From JBOHCT01 sp050699055 (GTDB lineage: Bacteria; Actinomycetota; Actinomycetes; Streptosporangiales; JBOHCT01): a stretch of DNA of 22,650 nt. The DNA is taken from the NCBI GenBank assembly GCA_050699055.1, contig JBOHCT010000043.1:1-22650 (forward strand), read 5' to 3'. The notes under the pieces are model-generated. The model did no database searches. It saw only the letters and a program-made list of their open reading frames with translations, and had not been told where the DNA came from. Numbering within the stretch: position 1 is the first letter of the stretch; every line of letters begins with the position of its first letter. Shown piece by piece: positions 6,893-14,763 of the stretch. Both the position numbers and the translations under genes were made by a program.

Positions 6893-7017
6893 TGTGCGGG
6901 GGGACTGGCATATGCCGATCTCCGTGCGTGCGGCAGGACCACGCCGCTCCCCTTGCACGCACTCCGCCGATGTCACCACTTCCCCACGAACGCCTGACCG
7001 CAGAAGGAACGCCCCCG

Positions 7018-7193
7018 TGTTTGACGCCGATCGGGCAGCGGTTGTACGACGACCTGCGCCCGGCGTACCAACAGATCGAAGACGGCATCGCGCGGGCGGT
7101 CGCCGCCGGTCGTGACGTGCGAGGGAGCTGCGCGTCGGCTTCGTCGGCGCCGCGGCGGGGCAGTTCGTGCTGGAGGTCGCCGAGGTGTTTCAG
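7018..7193 (+). pseudogene. LysR-family regulator fragment with a one-base frameshift
   Basis: In one frame from about 7021 the sequence reads LTPIGQRLYDDLRPAYQQIE then DGIARAVAAGRDVRG, the end of the LysR HTH domain and the linker helix. The next frame from 7128 reads LRVGFVGAAAGQFVLEVAEV then FQTR, the first strand of the LysR effector domain. Adding one G to the GGG at 7123-7125 would join both parts into VRGELRVGFVG. The DNA-binding domain upstream and the remaining effector domain (about 170 residues) are missing. The fragment then runs into an unrelated membrane segment. Confidence 0.6.
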
Positions 7194-7463
7194 ACGCGGC
7201 GAGCTTCGCAGCGGCCGGGGCCGCACCCGCGGCTGAGCCCTGGCCTGAAGGTCGGGGCGGCGGTGGTGATCGGCACGGTGGGCTCGCTGGCCCTGGGCTG
7301 GAGCACCCACACGCTGTTCGTCCTGCTCCTTGCCGGACTCACCGTCCCGATGGCCTACGGCGCTCTTGTGTGGTACTCCAACCCGCCCGCGGCGGGTGAG
7401 TCGGGCGGCGGCGAACTCATCTCCGAATACTCGCCAGCGTTCCGATCGACGACCCCTGAATGA
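7194..7463 (+). pseudogene. Two-helix membrane protein fragment of unknown family
   Basis: In frame with the LysR fragment from a GTG at 7167, the sequence after FQTR becomes a proline- and arginine-rich stretch. Two hydrophobic segments follow: GAAVVIGTVGSLALGW and TLFVLLLAGLTVPMAYGALVWY, with a short polar tail ending at a TGA at 7461. It has no start or ribosome site of its own at the junction. It is either the 3' part of a membrane protein joined to the LysR relic by deletion, or a small real gene with an unseen start. I do not recognise the family. The 7464-7602 stretch after it shows nothing I can name. Confidence 0.35.
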
Positions 7464-7602
7464 GACGGGAGGCGGGCCGCAGGTGACTCTGCGTACCGAA
7501 CATTTCTACGCGGCTGACGCGAGAGCGGAGGACCCTCGGGGCCGCGACGCTGAGGGGGTGCGTGCCCGCAACGTCGCCGTCCGGTCGCCACCCAGCCATG
7601 GC

Positions 7603-7857
7603 CTAGCCGTACATCACGAGGCCGGGTATGTACGCTGGCGCGAAGGCGACTGTGAGTCCGAGGACGGCGATCCCGCGGCCCGCGAGCGTCTTCGAAGGCA
7701 GCAGCTTCTCCAGCGCCACCAGAGCGGCGACGACGGCCATCCAGCCGATGCTCATCAGCCCGAGGACGGCCAGCACCGCCATCAGCGCCCAGCTGGAACC
7801 GATGCAGAACCCACCGTGCTCGAGACCCATGCCCAGCGGCCCGAGACGGCCGGAGAC
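7603..7857 (-). pseudogene. DUF2182 (predicted metal-binding membrane protein) C-terminal fragment
   Basis: The frame opens after a TGA at 7860-7858 and ends at a TAG at 7605-7603. It reads GMGLEHGGFCIGSSWALMAV then a helix LGLMSIGWMAVVAALVALEK and a final hydrophobic segment. DUF2182 proteins carry the C-terminal pattern GLxHGxxCxGCCWALM followed by VGxMNxxWMxxLxxxxxxEK. Only this last third is present, so about 150 N-terminal residues are missing. The conserved Cys-Gly-Cys-Cys is reduced to Cys-Gly-Ser-Ser. An ATG at 7830 could start a 75-residue product but has no clear ribosome site. Bases 7861-8040 on the same strand contain a codon-like stretch with its own ATG after GGGAGGG (about 7982), reading MHVRALEVDGQELAKLGPGA, which I do not recognise. 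Confidence 0.55.
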
Positions 7858-8247
7858 TCATCGGTCCGCGGCCCGTCAGACGCCCGGCGCGCCAGGCCGG
7901 CGTACGGATGCTGGTCAGCCCTCGCGCCGGGTCCGAGCTTCGCGAGCTCCTGGCCGTCCACCTCGAGCGCCCGCACGTGCATCTGCCCTCCCTTGTACCG
8001 CGCCTGGGGCACGTCCTGTCTCGGGCGCTAGAGGCGCGCGGGCCGGGTCGAATCGGCGAAGTCGCCAGTTCTCAGATGGTCACTGACCACACAGGGGGTC
8101 TGGATGGGAGCCCATCAAGATAGCGTTCACGAGCAGGTCAAGCTCGAGGCGACGAGACCGCTGCGCACCTACGACAACGCCGGGATCCGATTTGACGCAA
8201 CGCCCGTTAAGGCACGCAGACGGCAAGCCAGCAGAGAGGCGACCACC

Positions 8248-8676
8248 ATGTCCACCCAGACCCACGACACACAGGCTCCGTTGGGCGGCGCCCGTAACGC
8301 AGCCGATGCCGCGTTCGGCGTTCTCGCCGTCATCACCCTGGCGCTGGCGGCAATCCAGATCGGGCTCGCCGGCCTGGGAGCGTTCGGCGGGAGCTTCGGC
8401 CCGCATGTGACACTCGGCTACGTGATCGCCCTGCTTTCCATCCTCATGCTGGTCGCGGCGCTGATCGCCAGGCCGAGTCGGCGCGTCGTGATCCAGGCGA
8501 TCGTACTGTTCCTCCTGGCCGTCCCCCTGCAGCCCATGCTCGCGACCATCGGGGAGAACGGCAGCAGCTGGATCGGTGCCCTGCATGCTCTGAACGGGGT
8601 CGTGATCACCGGACTGGCGGGTGCGCTCGTGGGCCAGACCAGGCTGCGTCGGCGTCGGCCCAAGGCGACCACGTAG
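8248..8676 (+). CDS. Four-helix membrane protein, DUF6220-like
   Basis: A 142-residue integral membrane protein. The ATG at 8248 follows GAGAGG by 8 bases and precedes MSTQTHDTQAPLGGARNAAD; the open frame extends upstream to 8104 without a ribosome site. Four hydrophobic helices are visible at about residues 20-45, 52-72, 78-98 and 108-130. HVTLGYVIALLSILMLVAAL, the basic loop RPSRR and the last helix start GALHALNGVVITGLAGALVG match the DUF6220/cytochrome-b561-like small membrane proteins, where His residues at the helix ends recur. Heme binding is possible but unproven. It lies between the relic zone and the cupin gene and seems monocistronic. Confidence 0.72.
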   Translation: MSTQTHDTQAPLGGARNAADAAFGVLAVITLALAAIQIGLAGLGAFGGSFGPHVTLGYVIALLSILMLVAALIARPSRRVVIQAIVLFLLAVPLQPMLATIGENGSSWIGALHALNGVVITGLAGALVGQTRLRRRRPKATT

Positions 8677-8764
8677 GCCGCCCCCGGCCCGTTGTTGGGT
8701 GACGGAACCCTCCACTTCGCCCACCTGCCGCGGCGCCTCAGCGTAGCTCGAGGAGGAGAGGCGG

Positions 8765-9274
8765 ATGTCGACCACGCGTGGTGTCGTCCAGACCGGGGCC
8801 ATCGGAGAACCACTCACCGTCCGGTTGCGCGGCGACGACGGCGACGGCGGACTCGCCGTCGTCGAGATGGCGCTCGATCCCGGCACCGGGCCTCCGCTGC
8901 ACGTGCACCCGACCCATGCGGAGGGCTTCTACGTGCTCGCCCGCGAGGTCAGCCTCCAAATCGACGACGAGATCGTCTCCGGCGGTCCGGGCACGTGGGC
9001 CTTCGCGCCGAAGAACGTCCCGCACACCTTGGCCAACCTCAGCGGGCAGGAAGCGCGGCTGCTCTGCGTGGCCGACAGTCAGGGCCACGTCTCGTCACCC
9101 CTTGCTTTGAGTCTGGACAAAGAAAGTTTTGTCTGGGTAACCTTCCCGCATGTCTTCGAGGGAGCCCGCATCCGCCGACGGCCAGCGACGGGGTGCGAGC
9201 GCCGGGCCGATCCCTCGGGTGGACGACCACGACCATGGTTCGCAGGTGAGCGCGATCGGACACGCGATCCGTAG
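8765..9274 (+). CDS. Cupin-domain protein, C-terminus run-on
   Basis: The ATG at 8765 follows GAGGAGGAG. Residues about 15-105 form a cupin: PPLHVHPTHAEGFYVLAREV carries the first motif (His, His, Glu) and PGTWAFAPKNVPHTLANLSG the second (His). After LLCVADSQGH (about residue 107) the sequence loses family character. It runs through the operator of the next gene and ends at a TAG at 9272-9274, overlapping the XRE-cupin gene by 125 bases in another frame. Typical proteins of this kind have 140-160 residues with a longer native tail, so the end was probably changed by an indel or deletion. Metal-dependent ligand binding or dioxygenase-like roles are possible. Confidence 0.7.
   Translation: MSTTRGVVQTGAIGEPLTVRLRGDDGDGGLAVVEMALDPGTGPPLHVHPTHAEGFYVLAREVSLQIDDEIVSGGPGTWAFAPKNVPHTLANLSGQEARLLCVADSQGHVSSPLALSLDKESFVWVTFPHVFEGARIRRRPATGCERRADPSGGRPRPWFAGERDRTRDP
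9116..9133. promoter_or_regulatory. Palindrome GACAAA-N6-TTTGTC, candidate operator of the XRE-cupin regulator
   Basis: A perfect 6-bp inverted repeat with a 6-base A/T-rich spacer ends 16 bases before the ATG of the regulator at 9150. The patch TTTGAGTCTGGACAAAGAAAGTTTTG is the most A/T-rich part of the neighbourhood, as expected for a promoter. Autoregulation by the adjacent XRE protein is inference. I found no second exact copy in the window. Confidence 0.5.
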
Positions 9275-9872
9275 GCTCCGCCGCCAGCGGGGCGCCACCC
9301 TGGACGGTCTCGCCACGAGCACCGGCCTGTCGCCGAGCTTCCTCTCCCTCGTCGAGCGCGGTCGTTCCACGCTCGCGCTGACGTCGCTGTTCAACGTGGC
9401 CCGCGCGCTGGACGTCGATGTCGCCGACCTGCTGCCGAGCACGCAGTCCCGGCCACCCGCCCATCGTGAGTGGGAGGTCACCAGGGACTACGCCGCGGGG
9501 CGGACGCCGGTGACCGTGGGGGACCGTGACTACTGCTTCCTCGCGGCGCGCATGGAGCGCCGGGTCTTGGAGCCGCTGCTGGTCACCGTGCGGCCGACCG
9601 TGCGGCCGGAGACGCCGTACCGGCATGAGGGTGAGGAGTTCGCCTGGGTCGTGCGGGGCGAGCTGGTTTACATCGTCGAGGGTCAGGAGTACCGGCTGGG
9701 GCCCGGTGACTGCATCCACGTCGCGTCGTCGACCCTGCACGCGCTCCGCAACGACACCGACGAGCCCGCGCAGGCGGTCTGGGTGATGTCTCAGCCGTTG
9801 GTGCGCGACAGCCTCGGGGAGCTGGCGGTCAGGCATGAGGACCAGATGGGCGGCGGGGGCCCAGAGGAGTAA
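9150..9872 (+). CDS. XRE-family transcriptional regulator with C-terminal cupin domain
   Basis: Encodes 240 residues. About residues 36-92 form the XRE helix-turn-helix (IGHAIRRLRRQRGATLDGLA, TGLSPSFLSLVERGRSTLAL, ALDVDVADLL). Residues about 150-220 form a cupin_2 domain (YRHEGEEFAWVVRGELVYIV then LGPGDCIHVASSTLHALRND). Such two-domain regulators usually sense the substrate or product of the adjacent catabolic genes through the cupin. The start at 9150 has no Shine-Dalgarno sequence and lies 16 bases after the palindrome, so the transcript may be leaderless. A GTG at 9246, just before the HTH, is an alternative. The stop is 21 bases before hyuA, so it is probably the first gene of the operon and its local regulator. 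Confidence 0.87.
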   Translation: MSSREPASADGQRRGASAGPIPRVDDHDHGSQVSAIGHAIRRLRRQRGATLDGLATSTGLSPSFLSLVERGRSTLALTSLFNVARALDVDVADLLPSTQSRPPAHREWEVTRDYAAGRTPVTVGDRDYCFLAARMERRVLEPLLVTVRPTVRPETPYRHEGEEFAWVVRGELVYIVEGQEYRLGPGDCIHVASSTLHALRNDTDEPAQAVWVMSQPLVRDSLGELAVRHEDQMGGGGPEE

Positions 9873-9893
9873 TGGGCGAAGGAGTGTAACCGT

Positions 9894-11939
9894 ATGGCCC
9901 GCTATCGAGTGTCAGCCGACATCGGCGGAACCTTCACCGACGTCGTCGCGATCGATCGGGACACCGGACAGGTGACCGCCGGCAAGTCGTCCACGACGCC
10001 GCACGACCTGACAGACGGCGTGCTCGCCGGGCTCTCCAGGGTGGTCCCCGAGCCCGAGCGGATCGACTTCCTCGTCCACGGCACCACCCAGGGGATCAAC
10101 GCGTTCCTCGAGCGCCGCGGCGAGAAGGTACTGCTGCTCGCCACCGAGGGCGCCGGGGACGTGTACCACATCGCCCGCGGCAACCGGACCCGGCTGTACG
10201 ACATCCATTTCCGCAAGCCGCGGCCCCTGGTGCCCCGCCGCGACATCGTGGAGATCCCCGGCCGGCTCGACCACCGGGGGAGCGAGCGTGCACCGCTGGA
10301 CGAACACGCCGTACGCGCGGCCGCACGTCGGGTCCGCGACGAGGACTTCGGCGCCGTGGCCGTCGCCTTCCTCTTCAGCTACGTGAACGCCGACCACGAG
10401 CTGCTCGCCGCGAAGATCCTGCGTGAGGAGCTCGGCGACGACTTCCCCGTGACGATGTCGCATCAGGTCGCCCGCGAGTGGCGGGAGTACGAACGGACCT
10501 CGTCGGCGGTGATCGATGCCTACATCGCCCCCACGGTGCGCCGCTACCTCGCGCGGCTGGAGACCGAGCTGGAACGGCTGGCCGTACCCGCCCCGCTGCA
10601 CATCATGCAGTCCAACGGAGGCATCATCACCGCCGGGGCGGCACGCGACGCCTGCCTGCAGTCCCTGCTGTCCGGACCGGTCGGCGGGACCATGGGCGGG
10701 GCGGCGCTGTCCCGCGAGATGGGCATCCCCAACCTCATCTGCGTCGACATGGGCGGGACCAGCTTCGACGTCAGCCTCGTCGTGGGCAAGGAGCCCGACG
10801 TCGAGGTCGAGGCGTCACTCGAGGGCTTCCCGCTGCTGCTGCCCGTGGTCCAGATACAGACCATCGGCGCCGGGGGCGGCTCTGTCGCGTACGCCGAGGC
10901 CGGTGGGCTGCGCGTCGGACCCCGCAGCGCGGGAGCCGTGCCGGGTCCGGCCTGCTACCGGCGCGCCGGGACCGAGCCGACCGTCACCGACGCCAACCTG
11001 GTGCTCGGCCGGGTCGACCCGGAGTGGTTCGCCGGCGGCTCCCTCGCGCTCGACGCCGGGGCCGCGGAGCGGGCGGTGGCGGGCCTCGCCGACCATCTCG
11101 GCATGGGCACCGTGCAGATGGCCGAAGGGATCTGCCAGGTCATCAACGCGAAAATGGCGCAGGCCATCCGGGCCATCACGGTGGAGAAGGGCATCGAGCC
11201 CCGCGACCACGCGCTGCTCGCGTACGGCGGCGCCGGCCCGATGCACGCCTGCTCTTTCGCCGAGGAGCTGGGGATCTCCCGGGTGGTCGTGCCCCCGAAC
11301 CCCGGCGCCTTCTCCGCCTGGGGCATGCTCGAGACCGACCTGCGCCAGGACTTCGCCGACCCCTTCTACGTCCCCCTCGACCGGTCCGACGGCGCCGAGA
11401 TCGTACGCCGGCTGCGGCTCATGGAGTCGCGGGGCGCCGACGCACTGCGGCTGCAGGGCGTCTCGGCGGAGCGGGTCACGTACCGGTACTGGGCGGACAT
11501 GCGGTACCGCGGCCAGGAGTACACGCTCACCGTCCCGATCCAGTCCGCGGACGAGCCGGCCACCGACGCCTTCCGCGACGCTCTCGCGGAGCGTTTCCAC
11601 CAGGCGCACCACGGGCGGTTCGGGCACAGCAACCCCGGCGCCCCGACCGAGATGGTCACGCTGCGCGCGACCGCCTTCGGCGAGGTCGAGCGGGTGCCGC
11701 ACGCGCGCCGACCCGCTGCGGGCGGCGCAGACGGCTCTGCCGCCGCGGAGAGCCGCGACATCGTCTTCGACGGTGCGGGGGCGGCCAGTCAGGTGGTCCG
11801 CCGTGCCGACCTGGGCCCGGGCGCGCGGATCGACGGTCCGGCCCTGGTGCTCGAGCAGACCGCCACGACGGTGGTGCCGCCGGGCTGGACGCTCGCCCTG
11901 TCCGAGTTCGAGTGCCTGGACATCACGCGCATCGCCTGA
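9894..11939 (+). CDS. hyuA: Hydantoinase/oxoprolinase family protein, HyuA subunit
   Basis: A 681-residue ATP-dependent subunit. The ATG at 9894 follows GAAGGAG. The order is an N-terminal Hydant_A_N domain with DIGGTFTDVVAID at 9-21 and GTTQGINAFLERRGEKV near 63, the ASKHA-type hydantoinase_A core with DMGGTSFDVSLV near 285 and LLAYGGAGPMHACSFAEELG near 441, then the C-terminal domain from about 520. DxGGT motifs bind ATP phosphates. Known members with HyuB are 5-oxoprolinases, N-methylhydantoinases, caprolactamases and acetone or acetophenone carboxylases. All of them use ATP phosphorylation to activate a cyclic amide or ketone. The length (about 680-700) fits a split A subunit, with B encoded 13 bases downstream. 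The exact substrate is unknown. Confidence 0.92.
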   Translation: MARYRVSADIGGTFTDVVAIDRDTGQVTAGKSSTTPHDLTDGVLAGLSRVVPEPERIDFLVHGTTQGINAFLERRGEKVLLLATEGAGDVYHIARGNRTRLYDIHFRKPRPLVPRRDIVEIPGRLDHRGSERAPLDEHAVRAAARRVRDEDFGAVAVAFLFSYVNADHELLAAKILREELGDDFPVTMSHQVAREWREYERTSSAVIDAYIAPTVRRYLARLETELERLAVPAPLHIMQSNGGIITAGAARDACLQSLLSGPVGGTMGGAALSREMGIPNLICVDMGGTSFDVSLVVGKEPDVEVEASLEGFPLLLPVVQIQTIGAGGGSVAYAEAGGLRVGPRSAGAVPGPACYRRAGTEPTVTDANLVLGRVDPEWFAGGSLALDAGAAERAVAGLADHLGMGTVQMAEGICQVINAKMAQAIRAITVEKGIEPRDHALLAYGGAGPMHACSFAEELGISRVVVPPNPGAFSAWGMLETDLRQDFADPFYVPLDRSDGAEIVRRLRLMESRGADALRLQGVSAERVTYRYWADMRYRGQEYTLTVPIQSADEPATDAFRDALAERFHQAHHGRFGHSNPGAPTEMVTLRATAFGEVERVPHARRPAAGGADGSAAAESRDIVFDGAGAASQVVRRADLGPGARIDGPALVLEQTATTVVPPGWTLALSEFECLDITRIA

Positions 11940-11952
11940 GAGGAGGCCCGTG

Positions 11953-13659
11953 ATGACGACAACGCTGACACCCGGCTCCACCGCCGCCGGGGGAGCCGCG
12001 ACGGACCCGGTGACGACCGAGATCATCCGCTGTTCGTTGAACGCGGCCGCGGACGAGATGAACGTCACGCTCATCCGATCCGCCTACACCCCTGTCATCT
12101 ATGAGATGAAGGACTGCTCGGTGGCGCTGCTGGACGCCCGGCACCGCGTGCTCGGTCAGTCCGCTGGGCTACCCATCTTCCTCGGCAACCTGGAGGAGGT
12201 CACGTGGCTCACCGAGCAGACGTACGGGGTGGACTGCTGGCGTCCCGGCGACATCTGGATCCTCAACGACGCGTACCTGGCCGGTACCCACCTGCACGAC
12301 ATGACGGTCTACGGCCCGGTCTTCGTCGAGGACCGGTTGGTCGGGTTCGCCGCGAGCCGGGCGCACTGGCTCGACGTCGGCGCCAAGAACGCCGGCTCCC
12401 CGACCGACTCCACCGACATCTTCCAGGAGGGCCTGCGCCTCGGGGCGACCAGGGTGGTCGAGGGCGGGGTCGAGCGGCCCGACATGGTGGACCTGCTCTG
12501 CCGCAACGGCCGTTTCTCCTACCCCGCCCGCGGTGACCTGTACGCGCAGATCGCGTGCGTCCGCAACGGGCAGGTACGGCTGGCGGAGATCGTGGGGCGG
12601 TTCGGCGAGCAGACGCTGGCGGCGGCCCGTGACGAGATCTTCGAGCAGACGGAGCGGCTGGAGCGGGCCGCTGTGGCGGCGCTGCCGGACGGTACATACG
12701 CCGCCGAGGGCGCGATCGACGACGACGGCGTGCACGACAAGCCCGTCTGGGTGCGGGTCAAGGTGACAGTCGCCGGCGACGAAATGGCGATCGATCTGAC
12801 AGGGACCGACGACATGGCCGGCGGCCCGGTCAACTGCGGCGCCGCTCAGGCCGTCAGCGCGGCCCGCGTCGCCTACAAGCTGCTCATCAACCCCGACCGT
12901 CCCGTCGACGGCGGGTCGTTCCGGCCGCTCGCCATCGACGTCCGTGACGGCTCCCTGCTCACCGCCGTCGAGCCCGCGCCTTGTGAGTGGTACTTCACCC
13001 CGCTCGGCCTGCTCATCGACCTGGTCGTCAAGGCCCTCGCCGAGGCCGTACCGAAGCAGGCCGCCGGGGCGAGCTACGGCGACTCCATGGTGATCGGCAT
13101 CGGCGGCCTCGACCCGCGGACCGATGAGCCGTTCCTGCTCTACGAGCCGACAGTGGGCGGCTGGGGGGCATGGGACGGCTGCGACGGGCAGGATGCCCTG
13201 ATCAACAACGTCAACGGGTCGCTGAAGGACGTCGCCATCGAGGTGGAGGAGACCAAGTACCCCGTGCACATGCGCCGTTACGCCATCAGGACGGACTCCG
13301 GCGGAGCCGGCCGGTGGCGGGGCGGCAACGGGGTCGAGCGACTCTACGAGCTGGAGACCGACGACGCGTGGCTGACCCTGTGGTTCGAGCGTTCGTTCAC
13401 CCCTGCCTGGGGGCTCTTCGGCGGGCGCGACGCCACCGGACCCGAGGTCGTCGTCAACGAGGGCCGCGCCGACGAGCGCCGGATGCTCAAGATCACCGGT
13501 ACGCCGCTCGCGCGGGGCGACACCGTGACGACCCGCACCGGCGGAGGCGGTGGGTTCGGCGACCCCGCCGGGCGCGACCCGGAGGCGGTGGCCGCGGACG
13601 TCGCCGACCGCTTCGTCAGCGTCGCGGCGGCCCGCGCCGAGTACGGCCAGACATCGTGA
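11953..13659 (+). CDS. hyuB: Hydantoinase B/oxoprolinase family protein, HyuB subunit
   Basis: Encodes 568 residues, the usual size. The ATG at 11953 lies 6 bases after AGGAGG; a GTG at 11950 would be too close. Residues about 20-540 form the Hydantoinase_B domain: TTEIIRCSLNAAADEMNVTL, EMKDCSVALLD, NDAYLAGTHLHDMTVYGPVF, RAHWLDVGAKNAGS, then GAGRWRGGNGVERLYEL and the glycine-rich end RTGGGGGFGDP. His113, Asp116 and His138, with Asp54, lie at spacings matching the zinc site described for the caprolactamase B subunit. This suggests a metal-assisted attack on the substrate activated by HyuA. RAHWLDVG replaces the more usual HHxDVGG. It should act in the cytoplasm as a heteromer with HyuA. Confidence 0.92.
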   Translation: MTTTLTPGSTAAGGAATDPVTTEIIRCSLNAAADEMNVTLIRSAYTPVIYEMKDCSVALLDARHRVLGQSAGLPIFLGNLEEVTWLTEQTYGVDCWRPGDIWILNDAYLAGTHLHDMTVYGPVFVEDRLVGFAASRAHWLDVGAKNAGSPTDSTDIFQEGLRLGATRVVEGGVERPDMVDLLCRNGRFSYPARGDLYAQIACVRNGQVRLAEIVGRFGEQTLAAARDEIFEQTERLERAAVAALPDGTYAAEGAIDDDGVHDKPVWVRVKVTVAGDEMAIDLTGTDDMAGGPVNCGAAQAVSAARVAYKLLINPDRPVDGGSFRPLAIDVRDGSLLTAVEPAPCEWYFTPLGLLIDLVVKALAEAVPKQAAGASYGDSMVIGIGGLDPRTDEPFLLYEPTVGGWGAWDGCDGQDALINNVNGSLKDVAIEVEETKYPVHMRRYAIRTDSGGAGRWRGGNGVERLYELETDDAWLTLWFERSFTPAWGLFGGRDATGPEVVVNEGRADERRMLKITGTPLARGDTVTTRTGGGGGFGDPAGRDPEAVAADVADRFVSVAAARAEYGQTS

Positions 13660-13706
13660 ATCGACGCCCCGGGCGCTCGGGCGCCGGGACAGGAGAAGAG
13701 GACATC

Positions 13707-14729
13707 GTGTTGAGACGGTTGAGACAAAGACTGTTCACGGGGGCGTCGCTGCTCGCGCTGCTGGCGCTCCTCGTGGCGGCCTGCGGCGGCGGGGGCGGAG
13801 GGTCGTCGTCGAGCGGGGGAGGCGGAGGGTCGAACAAGCAGCTCGGCGTCGCGTTCTTCGGGTTCGCGGCGGCCAACTCCTTCGCCCAGGCGACCTGGGC
13901 GGGCGTGCAGAAGGCGGCGAAGGAGATGAACGCGAGCGCGCAGTTCTTCGACGGGGACTTCAGCGGGACGACGCAGGTCAAGCAGATGAAGGACGCGCTC
14001 GTCTCCGGCAAGTACGACGTGTGGGTGGTACAGGCGAACTCCGGCTCCGCCGTGGTGCCGCAGGTCCAGGAGGCGATCAGCAAGGGCATCTCGGTGGTCA
14101 TCGAGTTCACCCCGGTCGGCACCCGCTACGACACCGCGAAGCCGCAGGTCGACGGGGCCATCTCGATCGTCGACGTCCCCACACACAACGGCAAGGTGCT
14201 CGGCGAGCTCGGCATCAAGGCCTGCGGCGACCGGAGCCCGTGCCGCGTCGCGTACCTGCAGGGCGATCCGTCGCTGCCGCTGGACAACGCCCGTACCAAG
14301 GCGGTCCTCAAGGAGCTGTCCGCCGTTAAGGTCGTCGCGAAGCCGGTCGGTGGCTACACCCAAGACCAAGGTCGCAAGGTGGGCCAGGACCTGCTGGTCG
14401 CGCACCCCGACGTGGACGTCATCATCGGCTCGGCGCAGGCCATCGAGGGCGTGCAGATCGTGGTGGGCCAGGAAGGGAAGCTGGGGAAGATCCAGCTGAT
14501 CGGCAACGGCGGCTCGATCCAGGCGGTCAAGGGCGTCAAGTCAGGGAAGTGGTTCGCCACCTACTACACCCCGGAGAAGACAGAGGGCTACCTTGCCGCG
14601 AAGTACGGCATTAAGCACGAACGCGGCAAGAAGGTGCCGGTGACTACAGACGTCGCCGAGCGCTTCCATGTGAGGGGCACCAAGAAGGCGATCGAGCGTT
14701 TCGATCTGCATGGCCAGTACCGGGACTGA
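13707..14729 (+). CDS. CUT2-type ABC transporter substrate-binding lipoprotein
   Basis: Encodes 340 residues starting at the GTG at 13707, with AGGAG and GAGGA upstream. A basic N-terminus and hydrophobic segment end in a lipobox LLVAAC with Cys26, followed by a Gly/Ser linker (about 16 residues). The mature part is a ribose-binding-type periplasmic protein (Peripla_BP_4): KQLGVAFFGFAAANSFAQAT, WVVQANSGSAVVPQVQEAIS, then HPDVDVIIGSAQAIEGVQIV. Unlike the liv binding protein it carries no twin-arginine motif and should use Sec. The domain is followed by the matching ATPase and permease, giving a complete importer. The ligand is probably the HyuAB substrate or its precursor rather than a sugar; this is inference from context. 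Confidence 0.88.
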   Translation: MLRRLRQRLFTGASLLALLALLVAACGGGGGGSSSSGGGGGSNKQLGVAFFGFAAANSFAQATWAGVQKAAKEMNASAQFFDGDFSGTTQVKQMKDALVSGKYDVWVVQANSGSAVVPQVQEAISKGISVVIEFTPVGTRYDTAKPQVDGAISIVDVPTHNGKVLGELGIKACGDRSPCRVAYLQGDPSLPLDNARTKAVLKELSAVKVVAKPVGGYTQDQGRKVGQDLLVAHPDVDVIIGSAQAIEGVQIVVGQEGKLGKIQLIGNGGSIQAVKGVKSGKWFATYYTPEKTEGYLAAKYGIKHERGKKVPVTTDVAERFHVRGTKKAIERFDLHGQYRD

Positions 14730-14763
14730 CCGGGCCACGCGGAGAAAGAAAGGGATAACGCTC

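Noticed and set aside
8080..8200. Minus-strand stretch reading RRLELDLLVNAILMGS, resembling a TetR C-terminus
   Set aside because: Too short and without upstream TetR sequence; it may be chance, so not listed as a feature.
10478..11953. Long plus-strand open frame inside hyuA
   Set aside because: Arginine-rich shadow of hyuA in another frame, typical of GC-rich DNA.
13344..14405. Minus-strand frame with proline runs opposite the binding protein
   Set aside because: The proline runs are the complement of the Gly/Ser linker codons; no family signs.
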